Positions 9,726 through 17,747 of a DNA stretch of 64,000 nt are shown in pieces; positions within the stretch are counted from its first letter, which is position 1, and every line of letters begins with the position of its first letter. The notes beneath the pieces were generated by a model. That model was not told where the DNA came from. It ran no database searches and was given only the letters and a program-made list of their open reading frames with translations. A program made the translations under genes and the position numbers. The DNA lies in the NCBI RefSeq assembly GCF_001570425.1, contig NZ_BCSX01000024.1, positions 62,001 to 126,000 on the forward strand, written 5' to 3'. This stretch comes from Mycolicibacterium brisbanense (lineage in GTDB: Bacteria > Actinomycetota > Actinomycetes > Mycobacteriales > Mycobacteriaceae).

Positions 9726-10583
9726 ATGTCGAGAATCGCGATCATCGGTGGCGGAAGCATGGGCGAGGCCCTGCTGTCCGGCTTGTTACGGGCCGGCAGG
9801 CAGGTCAAGGACCTGGTGGTCGCCGAGAAGCACCCTGACCGGGCCAAATACCTCGCGGAGAAGTACTCGGTGCTGGTCACGTCGGTCGCCGACGCCGCGG
9901 ACAACGCGGACTACGTCATCGTCGCGGTCAAGCCGAGCGATGTGGAGTACGTCGTCGACGAGGTCGCAGGTGCCGCGTCGGCGGCCGACAGCGATACCGA
10001 GCAGGTGTTCGTCTCCATCGCCGCGGGTGTCAGCACCGCGTACTACGAGGCCAAGCTGCCCGCAGGGGCGCCGGTGATCCGTGTCATGCCCAACACCCCG
10101 ATCCTGGTCGGTGGCGGCATCAGCGCGGTGGCCCCGGGCCGGTTCGCGACCCCCGAACAGCTCAAGGAGGTTGCGGGGATCTTCGATGCCGTCGGCGGTG
10201 TCATCACGGTCGCCGAGGCACAACTGGACGCCGTCACGGCCGTCTCCGGCTCCGGGCCCGCGTACTTCTTCCTGATGGTCGAGGCCCTCGTGGATGCGGC
10301 CGTGGCGGCCGGCTTGTCACGTGCCGTGTCCACCGATCTGGTGGTGCAGACCATGGCCGGGTCGGCCGCGATGCTGCTGGAACGCCTCGATGAGGTGACC
10401 GCCGCGGGAGACGCCGCGCTGGACACGACCGCTGCGGCGCTGCGCGCCATGGTCACCTCTCCGGCCGGTACGACCGCCGCTGGGCTGCGCGAACTGGAGC
10501 GTGGTGGATTCCGGGCCGCGCTGGGCAACGCGGTCGAGGCTGCGAAAACGCGGTCTGAGCAGCTAGGAATTACATCTGAGTAA
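9726..10583 (+). CDS. proC: pyrroline-5-carboxylate reductase
   Basis: Enzyme of 285 residues reducing 1-pyrroline-5-carboxylate to L-proline with NAD(P)H, in the cytoplasm. The N-terminal Rossmann motif is IAIIGGGSMGEALLSGLL. P5CR signatures VIRVMPNTPILVGGG, VSGSGPAYFFLMVEAL and SPAGTTAAGLRELE are present. ATG 9726 is chosen because it gives MSRIAIIGGG directly; an ATG at 9714 would add four unconserved residues. AATGCT ends 7 nt before it, so the mRNA may be leaderless. Confidence 0.95.
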   Translation: MSRIAIIGGGSMGEALLSGLLRAGRQVKDLVVAEKHPDRAKYLAEKYSVLVTSVADAADNADYVIVAVKPSDVEYVVDEVAGAASAADSDTEQVFVSIAAGVSTAYYEAKLPAGAPVIRVMPNTPILVGGGISAVAPGRFATPEQLKEVAGIFDAVGGVITVAEAQLDAVTAVSGSGPAYFFLMVEALVDAAVAAGLSRAVSTDLVVQTMAGSAAMLLERLDEVTAAGDAALDTTAAALRAMVTSPAGTTAAGLRELERGGFRAALGNAVEAAKTRSEQLGITSE

Positions 10584-10721
10584 TTAGATAATTTCTGATG
10601 GATTAGCCCACACCCGTCGCAGTAACCCCATCCGCCACGCTATTCTCCCTTTGTATGCGCGGATTGGTGCCAGCGGTGGGGAAGCCGCTGGAACTGTCCG
10701 TGCCTGATTGATTGGGTTGCG

Positions 10722-10952
10722 ATGACGTCTATGAACGGGCCATCGGCGCGGGATTCGGCTGGCGACGGCCAGCCCCGAGCTCAATTTCTCACAGTCGCCG
10801 AGGTGGCGAACCTGATGAGGGTGTCGAAGATGACGGTGTACCGGTTGGTGCACAACGGCGAGCTGCCTGCCGTGCGGGTGGGCCGCTCGTTCCGCGTGCA
10901 CGCCAAGGCCGTGCACGATCTGCTGGAGACCTCCTACTTCGACGCGGGCTAA
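10722..10952 (+). CDS. BldC-like MerR-type DNA-binding protein
   Basis: Small protein of 76 residues consisting of one MerR/excisionase-type winged helix-turn-helix: FLTVAEVANLMRVSKMTVYR, then LVHNGELPAVRVGRSFRVHA as the wing. The architecture and length match BldC, the actinobacterial developmental regulator, and the M. tuberculosis protein encoded at the same place. It would bind DNA as tandem head-to-tail monomers, by family knowledge. A candidate promoter with TATTCT (10641-10646) lies upstream. Its targets are unknown; bS22 follows 90 bp downstream. Confidence 0.85.
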   Translation: MTSMNGPSARDSAGDGQPRAQFLTVAEVANLMRVSKMTVYRLVHNGELPAVRVGRSFRVHAKAVHDLLETSYFDAG

Positions 10953-10988
10953 GCGGCAGCCGTTTTCCGTTTCACTGGCGGGCCCGGG

Positions 10989-10994
10989 TAAAGT
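10989..10994 (+). promoter_or_regulatory. candidate -10 element for the bS22 gene
   Basis: TAAAGT lies 47 nt before the bS22 start. It would give a short leader carrying a weak gcggag ribosome site. No convincing -35 is seen. Confidence 0.35.
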
Positions 10995-11041
10995 GACCGG
11001 GTCAACCAATTGCTGTCTAGGTAGCGGAGTCACCGGGATTT

Positions 11042-11143
11042 ATGGGTTCAGTCATCAAGAAGCGTCGTAAGCGCATGTCGAAGAAGAAGCACCGCAAGCT
11101 GCTTCGACGCACCCGGGTGCAGCGCAGAAAGCTCGGCAAGTAG
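11042..11143 (+). CDS. small ribosomal protein bS22 (AURKAIP1/COX24 domain)
   Basis: Protein of 33 residues, extremely basic: it begins [19 protein letters not shown] and ends VQRRKLGK. This is the mycobacterial 30S protein bS22, seen in M. smegmatis ribosome structures and related to the mitochondrial AURKAIP1/COX24 motif. It is easily missed because of its length. It binds rRNA in the small subunit near the decoding side. ATG 11042 is preceded by a candidate promoter (TAAAGT) and a modest GGAG ribosome site. Confidence 0.93.
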
Positions 11144-11160
11144 CTTTCAGCCCCGGCCGT

Positions 11161-11166
11161 TAGGCT
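11161..11166 (+). promoter_or_regulatory. -10 element for leaderless epimerase mRNA
   Basis: TAGGCT ends 6 nt before ATG 11173; there is no Shine-Dalgarno sequence. It lies just after the bS22 stop. Confidence 0.55.
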
Positions 11167-11172
11167 TGCCCG

Positions 11173-12294
11173 ATGGATTCTGATGGTCGTTCGGGAGGGC
11201 GCGCGCCAGGCAGCACCGGTGATTCAGGTGGCTCAGAATCCACCGACGCGGCGCCCTACCCCAAAGTGGTTCTGGTCACGGGGGCCTGTCGGTTCCTGGG
11301 CGGTTACCTGACCGCCCGCCTGGCGCAGAACCCCCTGATCAACCATGTGATCGCGGTCGACGCGATCACGCCGAGCAAGGATCTGCTCCGTCGGATGGGC
11401 CGGGCCGAGTTCGTTCGGGCCGATATCCGTAACCCGTTCATCGCCAAGGTGATTCGGAACGGGGACGTCGACACCGTGGTGCATGCCGCCGCCGCGTCGT
11501 ACGCGCCCCGCTCCGGCGGGCGGGCCACGTTGAAAGAACTCAACGTGATGGGCGCCATCCAGCTGTTCGCGGCATGTCAGAAGACGCCGTCGGTACGCCG
11601 GGTCGTGCTGAAGTCCACCTCCGAGGTGTACGGCTCGAGTTCGCGTGACCCGGTGATGTTCACCGAGGACAGCAGCGCACGTCGGCCACCGGGCGAGGGA
11701 TTCGCCCGCGACAGTATCGACATCGAGGGATACGCCCGCGGTTTGGCGCGCCGCCGTCCCGACATCGCCGTGACCATCCTGCGGTTGGCCAACATGATCG
11801 GCCCCGCGATGGACACCGCACTCTCGCGGTACCTGGCAGGTCCTGTTGTGCCATCGGTGATCGGGCACGACGCCCGACTGCAGTTGTTGCACGAACAGGA
11901 CGCCCTCGGCGCTCTCGAACGGGCGACCGTGGCCGGCAAACCCGGCACCTTCAACATCGGTGCCTCGGGCATCATCATGATGAGCCAGGCCATCCGGCGA
12001 TCAGGCCGGCTCCGGCTCCCCGTACCACGTTCGGCACTGGCTGCCGTTGATTCGCTGAGCCGCGCCGCCCGCTCCACCGAGCTGGATCGCGAACAGTTGA
12101 ACTACCTCAGCTACGGACGCGTCATGGACACCACGCGCATGCGCAGGGATCTGGGCTACAGTCCAAAGTGGACGACTGCCGAGGCATTCGACGACTACGT
12201 CCGGGGTCGTGGTTTGACGCCGATCCTCGACCCGCGATGGGTACGCTCAATGGAGAGTAGCGCCGTGGCGTTGGCGCAGCGTTGGGGACGATAA
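11173..12294 (+). CDS. NAD-dependent epimerase/dehydratase (GalE2-like, Rv0501-type)
   Basis: Extended SDR protein of 373 residues. After a 35-residue Gly/Ser-rich leader comes a Rossmann strand with VVLVTGACRFLGGYLTARL; the usual TGxxGxxG is altered to TGACRFLG. VDTVVHAAAASYAPR and STSEVYGSS follow. The catalytic YxxxK is not obvious: the expected region reads ARDSIDIEGYARGLARRRPD, with Arg at the Lys position. M. tuberculosis annotates the ortholog as UDP-glucose 4-epimerase galE2, but these changes make classical epimerase activity uncertain. It is followed by an acyltransferase and may act in envelope lipid or sugar metabolism. Confidence 0.8.
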   Translation: MDSDGRSGGRAPGSTGDSGGSESTDAAPYPKVVLVTGACRFLGGYLTARLAQNPLINHVIAVDAITPSKDLLRRMGRAEFVRADIRNPFIAKVIRNGDVDTVVHAAAASYAPRSGGRATLKELNVMGAIQLFAACQKTPSVRRVVLKSTSEVYGSSSRDPVMFTEDSSARRPPGEGFARDSIDIEGYARGLARRRPDIAVTILRLANMIGPAMDTALSRYLAGPVVPSVIGHDARLQLLHEQDALGALERATVAGKPGTFNIGASGIIMMSQAIRRSGRLRLPVPRSALAAVDSLSRAARSTELDREQLNYLSYGRVMDTTRMRRDLGYSPKWTTAEAFDDYVRGRGLTPILDPRWVRSMESSAVALAQRWGR

Positions 12295-12330
12295 GAATCA
12301 GCTTTACCGGGGTGGGGAGAAGGTATCGAC

Positions 12331-13398
12331 GTGGCGGGCGAACCTAAAGCCAAAGTCATTCCGCTACACGGCAATTCGAATCGCGCAACATCAGCGCGCC
12401 GGGCGGCCCAACGCTCGGAGAGCGCACGGCGGCACCCGTCGCTGCTGACCGATCCGGGTTCCCGGGCGTCCGCGGAACAGATCGCGGCGGTGGTGCGCGA
12501 AATCGACGAGCGGCGCGGTGCCGTTTCGGGGTCCGCGACCGTCGACAACAGCCCGACGGAGCTTGCCAAGCAGATCGCGACGGCGAGCGAATTTCTCCGC
12601 AAGAGGATGGCGGGCGACTACTCCGTCGACGAGTTCGGCTTCGACGAGCACCTCAACAACGCTATCTTTCTGCCTTTGCTGAGAGTGCTCTTCCGGTCAT
12701 GGTTTCGGGTCGAGGTATCCGGCATCGAGAACCTCCCGGAGACCGGGGCGGCGCTCGTCGTCGCCAACCACGCGGGCACCCTGCCCTTCGACGGGTTGAT
12801 GACCCAGGTGGCCGTGCACGATCACACGCCGGCCCACCGCGACCTGCGCCTGCTGGCCGCCGACCTGGTGTTCGACCTGCCGATGGTCGGGCAGCTCGCC
12901 CGCAAGGCAGGCCACACGGTCGCCTGCACCACCGATGCCCACCGCCTGCTGGCCAACGGTGAGCTCACCGCGGTGTTCCCCGAAGGCTTCAAGGGGCTGG
13001 GCAAGAACTTCAAAGACCGCTACAAGCTGCAGCGATTCGGCCGTGGCGGCTTTGTGTCCGCGGCGCTGCGGGCCAAAGCGCCCATCGTGCCGTGCTCGAT
13101 CGTGGGTTCCGAGGAGATCTATCCCATGATCGCCGACGTGAAGCTGCTGGCCCGGCTGCTGGGGCTGCCGTACTTCCCGATCACGCCGCTGTTCCCGGTG
13201 GCGGGTCCGGCCGGCCTGATTCCGCTGCCGTCCAAGTGGCACATCCAATTTGGAGAGCCGATCGACACCGCGGACTACGACGAGACCGCGGCCGACGACC
13301 CGATGGTCACCTTCGAGCTGACCGACCAGGTCCGCGAGACCATTCAGCAGACGCTCTACCAGCTGCTGGCGGGCCGCCGGAACATGTTCTTCGGCTGA
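12331..13398 (+). CDS. LPLAT-family acyltransferase (Rv0502-like)
   Basis: 1-acylglycerol-phosphate-type acyltransferase of 355 residues, likely at the inner membrane. The catalytic block reads VVANHAGTLPFDGLM, so His and Asp are six residues apart rather than four as in the usual NHx4D motif. This spacing belongs to a mycobacterial subfamily near diacylglycerol acyltransferases. The acyl-acceptor block is AVFPEGFKGLGKNF, then PIVPCSIVGSEEIYP. The first 110 residues are basic and probably disordered. GTG 12331 is the start used. It ends just before a hairpin repeat that separates it from a convergent gene. Confidence 0.85.
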   Translation: MAGEPKAKVIPLHGNSNRATSARRAAQRSESARRHPSLLTDPGSRASAEQIAAVVREIDERRGAVSGSATVDNSPTELAKQIATASEFLRKRMAGDYSVDEFGFDEHLNNAIFLPLLRVLFRSWFRVEVSGIENLPETGAALVVANHAGTLPFDGLMTQVAVHDHTPAHRDLRLLAADLVFDLPMVGQLARKAGHTVACTTDAHRLLANGELTAVFPEGFKGLGKNFKDRYKLQRFGRGGFVSAALRAKAPIVPCSIVGSEEIYPMIADVKLLARLLGLPYFPITPLFPVAGPAGLIPLPSKWHIQFGEPIDTADYDETAADDPMVTFELTDQVRETIQQTLYQLLAGRRNMFFG

Positions 13399-13408
13399 CC
13401 CTTCCCGC

Positions 13409-13466
13409 CGAGCAGTCACGTAGGCACCCGACACGCCGTGCTTTGGGGGACCTCTATGTCTGCTCG
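13409..13466. repeat. CGAGCAG hairpin repeat, copy 1
   Basis: Outer arms CGAGCAG (13409-13415) and CTGCTCG (13460-13466) enclose an inner block reading CCCGACACGCCGTG then TTGGGGGA. That block is close to the reverse complement of the inner part of the copy at 59591-59652, so the element is repeated. It lies between two convergent stop codons, where it could fold in RNA from either strand and help termination. Confidence 0.7.
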
Positions 13467-13485
13467 CGCAAGGAAACGGGGACGC

Positions 13486-14016
13486 TCAGGCGTTTTGCCC
13501 AGCAATCATCTTGGCGATCGCGGCGTCGCGCGCCGCGGCGATCTGCGAGCTGATCTCGCCGGCCTCGTCGGGGTGCGCGGCCTCGCCGAGCATGGTGACG
13601 ATGCTGGTGGCCACGGGTTTGCCGTCGTCGTCGGTGACCTCGGCGCGCACCTCGCAGATCACGGTTCCGTGCGACTCGATGACCGAGTCCAGGTAGGAGT
13701 CGAACCACAGCCGGTCGCCGACCATGATCGGGCGGTGGAAGATCAGCTTCTGGTCGCGGTGCAGCACGCGCTCCAGGTTGATCGGCACGTCGAACTTGTC
13801 GAACAGCTCCAGCTGGACGCGCCGCCCGGCAACTGCCAGGAAGGTCACAGACGCCACCACGGCGTCGTGCCCGTACTCCTCGGCCGCTTCCTGGCTGTAG
13901 TGCGCGGGATGGTCGTCCTTGACCGCTTTGGCGAATTCGCGGACCTTCTCCCGGCCGACCTCGAAATAGTCGGGGTACCGGAAGTGGGTACCGATGATGT
14001 CGCTGGCGATGCTCAT
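13486..14016 (-). CDS. FAS1-like/MaoC N-terminal dehydratase-domain protein (UPF0336, Rv0504c-like)
   Basis: Hot-dog-fold protein of 176 residues, related to the HadA/HadC subunits of the mycolate (3R)-hydroxyacyl-ACP dehydratase. Visible features are [20 protein letters not shown] at the start, the [16 protein letters not shown] substrate helix and [20 protein letters not shown]. The catalytic D-x4-H of the HadB-type subunit is not present, consistent with a substrate-binding or accessory subunit. ATG 14016 gives MSIASDIIG; upstream codons in frame are not conserved. The expected partner subunit is not adjacent. Confidence 0.82.
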   Translation of the reverse strand: MSIASDIIGTHFRYPDYFEVGREKVREFAKAVKDDHPAHYSQEAAEEYGHDAVVASVTFLAVAGRRVQLELFDKFDVPINLERVLHRDQKLIFHRPIMVGDRLWFDSYLDSVIESHGTVICEVRAEVTDDDGKPVATSIVTMLGEAAHPDEAGEISSQIAAARDAAIAKMIAGQNA

Positions 14017-14080
14017 GTGTCCGCGCTCTCCACTCAAACGTGTCTGGCGGGTGTGAAGCCTATCAGCGCGTCCGGGTTGC

Positions 14081-14986
14081 TCAGCGAATGTCGTGACGCC
14101 GGGAGGCCACCGCGGCCAGGGCACCGCCGAGCGCGCCGAGGGCCAGTGCGGACGGCACGCCGATCCGGGCGGCCTTGCGCGCGGTGCGGAAATCGCGGAT
14201 CTCCCAGCCGCGTTCCCGGGCCACGTCGCGCAGCGCGGCATCGGGATTGATTGCCACCGCCGTGCCCACGAGCGACAGCATCGGCACATCGTTGAAGCTG
14301 TCCGAATACGCCGTGCAGCGCCGCAGGTTCAGGCCCTCCCGGATGGCCAGCGACCGCACCGCGTGGGCCTTGCCCGTGCCGTGCAGGATGTCGCCGACCA
14401 GCCGCCCGGTGAACACCCCGTCGACCGACTCCGCGACGGTCCCCAGCGCCCCGGTGAGGCCGAGGCGTTTGGCGATCGTGGCGGCCAGCTCGTAGGGCGT
14501 TGCGGTGACCAGCCAGACCTGCTGGCCCGCGTCGAGGTGCATCTGTGCCAGCGCACGGGTGCCCGGCCAGATCTTGTCGGCGATGATTTCGTCGTAGATC
14601 TCCTCGCCGAGCTCGGTCAGCTCAGCGGTGGACCTGCCCTCGATGAACGCCAGCGCCTTCTGCTTGCCCTCTGCGACGTCGTCGCTGTTCTCTTTACCGG
14701 TGAACTGGAACTTGGCCTGCGCATAGACGATGCCGAGGATGTCGGTGTAGGTGAAGTACTTGCGCGCGGCCAGGCCACGCGCGAAGTGCACCAGCGACGA
14801 ACCATGCACCAGGGTGTTGTCGACGTCGAAGAACGCCGCCGCGGTCAGGTCCGGCGGGGGTGGGGCAGGTGTGGCGCCCGTGCCGGATTCGGCTGCTTCG
14901 GCCTGCAGTCCGGCGACCGCCACCTCGGCGCTGGCCTCGGCGGCAAGCTCCTGATCTGGCGCATCGGCACTACCGGTTTCGGACAC
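14081..14986 (-). CDS. HAD-IB-family hydrolase (SerB1-like)
   Basis: HAD phosphatase of 301 residues, phosphoserine-phosphatase-like subfamily IB. Motif I is [23 protein letters not shown] (nucleophile Asp and acid Asp in FDVDNT). Motif II/III regions are [19 protein letters not shown] and [15 protein letters not shown] with the Mg-binding Asp pair. A 45-residue acidic/Pro-rich leader precedes it, and a short hydrophobic segment near the C-terminus ([15 protein letters not shown]) may anchor it to the membrane. M. tuberculosis calls the ortholog serB1; the true substrate may be a lipid phosphate. It is divergent from the glutaredoxin-like gene. Confidence 0.85.
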   Translation of the reverse strand: MSETGSADAPDQELAAEASAEVAVAGLQAEAAESGTGATPAPPPPDLTAAAFFDVDNTLVHGSSLVHFARGLAARKYFTYTDILGIVYAQAKFQFTGKENSDDVAEGKQKALAFIEGRSTAELTELGEEIYDEIIADKIWPGTRALAQMHLDAGQQVWLVTATPYELAATIAKRLGLTGALGTVAESVDGVFTGRLVGDILHGTGKAHAVRSLAIREGLNLRRCTAYSDSFNDVPMLSLVGTAVAINPDAALRDVARERGWEIRDFRTARKAARIGVPSALALGALGGALAAVASRRHDIR

Positions 14987-15024
14987 GGATTCACCCTAAG
15001 TCACCGCGCCCGGATACTGGCGGT

Positions 15025-15309
15025 GTGGAGCACCCGCAGACCGGCGCAGGCAGCCGGCACACCGTGACGTTGCTGACCCGGGCGGGCTGCAGCCTGTGCG
15101 CGCGGGCCGCCGAACAGCTGGCCGCGTTGCGCGACGAGCTGGGCTTCACGCTGCTGACCACCGACGTCGACAGCGAGGCCGCCGCGGGCAACACGGCCTT
15201 GCGGGCCCAGTACGGGGACCTGCTGCCGGTGATCTTGCTCAACGGCGACGTGCACGGCTACTGGGAGGTCGACGAAGCGCAGCTGCGGGAGGACCTGGCC
15301 ACCCTGTGA
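15025..15309 (+). CDS. glutaredoxin-like thioredoxin-fold protein (Rv0508-like)
   Basis: Small thiol-redox protein of 94 residues. The strand TVTLLTRAGCSLCARAAEQL carries a C-x2-C redox pair (CSLC), followed by TTDVDSEAAAGN, the cis-Pro loop LLPVILLNGD and a C-terminal helix. It belongs to the DUF836/glutaredoxin-2-like group. Its partner could be mycothiol or another thiol; the sequence does not tell. GTG 15025 is used; GTG 15064, right before the first strand, is an alternative. It starts 38 bp from the divergent SerB1-like gene. Confidence 0.82.
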   Translation: MEHPQTGAGSRHTVTLLTRAGCSLCARAAEQLAALRDELGFTLLTTDVDSEAAAGNTALRAQYGDLLPVILLNGDVHGYWEVDEAQLREDLATL

Positions 15310-15389
15310 GTGCCCGGCGGATCTGCTGCCGGGAACAGCGGGCCACAGCCGGCCAACAGTGCGCTGACTAGGCGAAATTTGGTGGCCGG

Positions 15390-15406
15390 AGGTAAAACGT
15401 TTACCT
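15390..15406. promoter_or_regulatory. 7-3-7 palindrome at the hemA promoter
   Basis: AGGTAAA-acg-TTTACCT is a perfect inverted repeat 22 bp before the hemA start. It overlaps a possible -10 (TACCTT, 15402-15407), the right position for a repressor operator. The binding protein is unknown. Confidence 0.5.
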
Positions 15407-15428
15407 TAGATGACGTGGTGATGAAGCC

Positions 15429-16784
15429 GTGAGCGTGTTGCTGTTCGGAGTTTCGCACCGCAGCGCGCCGGTGTCCGTCCTGGAGCAATTGAGCACGGAC
15501 GAGGCTGAGCAGGCCAAGATCATCGACCAGATCCTGCAGTCGTCGCTGGTGACCGAGGCCATGGTGCTGTCCACGTGTAACCGCGTCGAGGTGTACGCGG
15601 TGGTGGAGGCCTTCCACGGCGGTCTGTCGGTGATCGGTCAGGTGCTCTCCGAGCATTCCGGGATGGGTCTTGGGGACCTCACCAAATACGCCTATGTGCG
15701 CTACGCCGAGGCCGCGGTCGAGCATCTGTTTGCCGTGACCAGCGGCCTGGACTCGGCCGTCATCGGTGAACAACAGGTGCTCGGCCAGGTGCGCCGCGCC
15801 TATGCCTCCGCCGAGGCCAATCACACTGCCGGCCGCACGCTGCACGAGCTGGCGCAACGGGCGCTCTCCGTCGGCAAGCGGGTGCATTCCGAGACCGGGA
15901 TCGACGCCGCAGGCGCGTCGGTGGTCTCGGTGGCACTGGACATGGCCGAGACGAAACTCACCGGCGGGCTGGCGGGCCGCACCGCGGCCGTCGTCGGCGC
16001 CGGATCCATGGGTGCGCTGGCCGGCGCCCACCTGGTGCGCGCGGGCATCGAACGCGTGCACGTGGTCAACCGGTCGTTGCCGCGCGCCCAGCGGCTGGCC
16101 AAGAAGCTGATCGAACAGGGCGTCCAGGCCCGTGCCTTCACCCTCGACCACGTGTCCGGGGCGCTGACCGACGTGGACGTCGTCATCAGCAGCACCGGCG
16201 CCGTGCGTCCGGTGGTGTCGCTGGCCGACGTGCACCACGCACTCGCTCAGCGCAGCGTCACCGAGCCTGACCATCAACTGGTGATCTGCGACCTCGGCAT
16301 GCCCCGGGACGTCGACCCCGCGGTCGCCGGGCTGCCCGGCGTCTGGGTGGTCGACATGGACCGCATCCAGCGCGAACCCACCGCGCGGGCCGCGGCCACC
16401 GATGCCGATGCGGCCCGCAACATCGTCGCCACCGAGGTTGCCAACTACCTGGCCGGCCAGCGGATGGCAGAGGTCACCCCGACCGTCACGGCGCTGCGGC
16501 AACGGGCCGCCGACGTGGTGGAGGCGGAGTTGCTGCGGCTGGACAACCGGCTGCCGGGGCTGGATGCCGCCCATCGCGACGAGGTGGCCAAAACCGTGCG
16601 TCGCGTCGTCGACAAGCTGCTGCACGCGCCGACGGTGCGGGTCAAGCAGCTCGCCAGCGCCCCCGGCGGGGACAGTTACGCCGAGGCGCTGCGTGAGCTC
16701 TTCGAGCTCGACCCGCAGGCTGTCGACGCTGTTGCGGCCAGCGAATTGCCCTTCATGACAACAGAACTCGATAAGTCTGAGTAA
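15429..16784 (+). CDS. hemA: glutamyl-tRNA reductase
   Basis: Enzyme of 451 residues making glutamate-1-semialdehyde from Glu-tRNA(Glu) with NADPH, the first committed C5-pathway step to haem, sirohaem and cobalamin. Catalytic Cys50 lies in [24 protein letters not shown]-type recognition is present ([14 protein letters not shown]), with the NADPH domain [14 protein letters not shown] and the C-terminal dimerisation helix. The start is GTG 15429. hemC, hemD and hemB follow with spacings of 3, -4 and 0 bp, so the four are one operon. A perfect palindrome just upstream is a likely operator. Confidence 0.97.
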   Translation: MSVLLFGVSHRSAPVSVLEQLSTDEAEQAKIIDQILQSSLVTEAMVLSTCNRVEVYAVVEAFHGGLSVIGQVLSEHSGMGLGDLTKYAYVRYAEAAVEHLFAVTSGLDSAVIGEQQVLGQVRRAYASAEANHTAGRTLHELAQRALSVGKRVHSETGIDAAGASVVSVALDMAETKLTGGLAGRTAAVVGAGSMGALAGAHLVRAGIERVHVVNRSLPRAQRLAKKLIEQGVQARAFTLDHVSGALTDVDVVISSTGAVRPVVSLADVHHALAQRSVTEPDHQLVICDLGMPRDVDPAVAGLPGVWVVDMDRIQREPTARAAATDADAARNIVATEVANYLAGQRMAEVTPTVTALRQRAADVVEAELLRLDNRLPGLDAAHRDEVAKTVRRVVDKLLHAPTVRVKQLASAPGGDSYAEALRELFELDPQAVDAVAASELPFMTTELDKSE

Positions 16785-16787
16785 AGC

Positions 16788-17747
16788 TTGGCCATCTCTC
16801 CTGAAGCCCCGGTAATCCGAATCGGCACCCGCGGTAGCCTGCTGGCCACCACACAGGCCGGACATGTCAGAGACGCGTTGCTGGCCGCAGGTCATCCCTG
16901 TGAGCTGGTGATCATCTCCACCGACGGGGACCGCTCCAGTGCCCCCATTGCCGAGATCGGTGTCGGCGTGTTCACCGCGGCACTGCGCGAAGCCATCCAC
17001 GACGGCAGGGTGGACATGGCCGTCCACTCCTACAAAGATTTGCCGACCGCGGCCGACGCGCGTTTCGTCATCGCCGCGATCCCGCCCCGTGAGGACCCCC
17101 GCGACGCGCTCGTGGCCCGCGACGGGCTGGTGCTCGGAGAGTTGCCGGCGGGCTCGGTCATCGGCACCTCGAGCCCGCGGCGGGAGGCGCAGCTTAGAGC
17201 ACTGGGTCTCGGTTTGGAAATCCGCCCCCTACGAGGCAACCTAGATACCAGGTTGAACAGGGTTACGAGCGGTGATCTCGACGGCATCGTGGTCGCCCGG
17301 GCGGGTCTCTCCCGCATCGGACGGCTCGGCGTTGTCACCGAGACGCTCGAGCCGGTGCAGATGTTGCCAGCGCCGGCTCAAGGTGCGCTTGCGGTGGAAT
17401 GCCGCGCCGGCGACACCGAGCTGATCGCGGTGCTTGCGCAGTTGGATGACGCCGACACGCGTGCCGCGGTCACCGCCGAACGGGTCCTGCTCGCCGAACT
17501 GGAGGCGGGTTGTTCCGCACCGGTAGGCGCGATCGCTGAGGTGGTCGAGTCGATCGATGAGGACGGCAATGTCTTCGAGGAGCTGTCGTTGCGCGGCTGC
17601 GTGGCGACGCTGGACGGATCCGACGTGATCCGTGCGTCCGGCATCGGGACTCCGGAACGGGCCGCCGACCTCGGCGTCTCGGTGGCTACGGAGCTTTTCG
17701 AACTGGGGGCACGCGAGCTGTTGGTAGAGCGCGGGAGTGAAACATGA
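16788..17747 (+). CDS. hemC: porphobilinogen deaminase (hydroxymethylbilane synthase)
   Basis: Enzyme of 319 residues polymerising four porphobilinogens to hydroxymethylbilane. The family motifs [26 protein letters not shown] (active-site Asp region), [12 protein letters not shown] and [11 protein letters not shown] are intact. The dipyrromethane cofactor cysteine sits in [14 protein letters not shown] 16788 is the only reasonable start (3 bp after the hemA stop), giving [13 protein letters not shown]. The 3' end overlaps hemD by ATGA. Confidence 0.97.
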   Translation: MAISPEAPVIRIGTRGSLLATTQAGHVRDALLAAGHPCELVIISTDGDRSSAPIAEIGVGVFTAALREAIHDGRVDMAVHSYKDLPTAADARFVIAAIPPREDPRDALVARDGLVLGELPAGSVIGTSSPRREAQLRALGLGLEIRPLRGNLDTRLNRVTSGDLDGIVVARAGLSRIGRLGVVTETLEPVQMLPAPAQGALAVECRAGDTELIAVLAQLDDADTRAAVTAERVLLAELEAGCSAPVGAIAEVVESIDEDGNVFEELSLRGCVATLDGSDVIRASGIGTPERAADLGVSVATELFELGARELLVERGSET

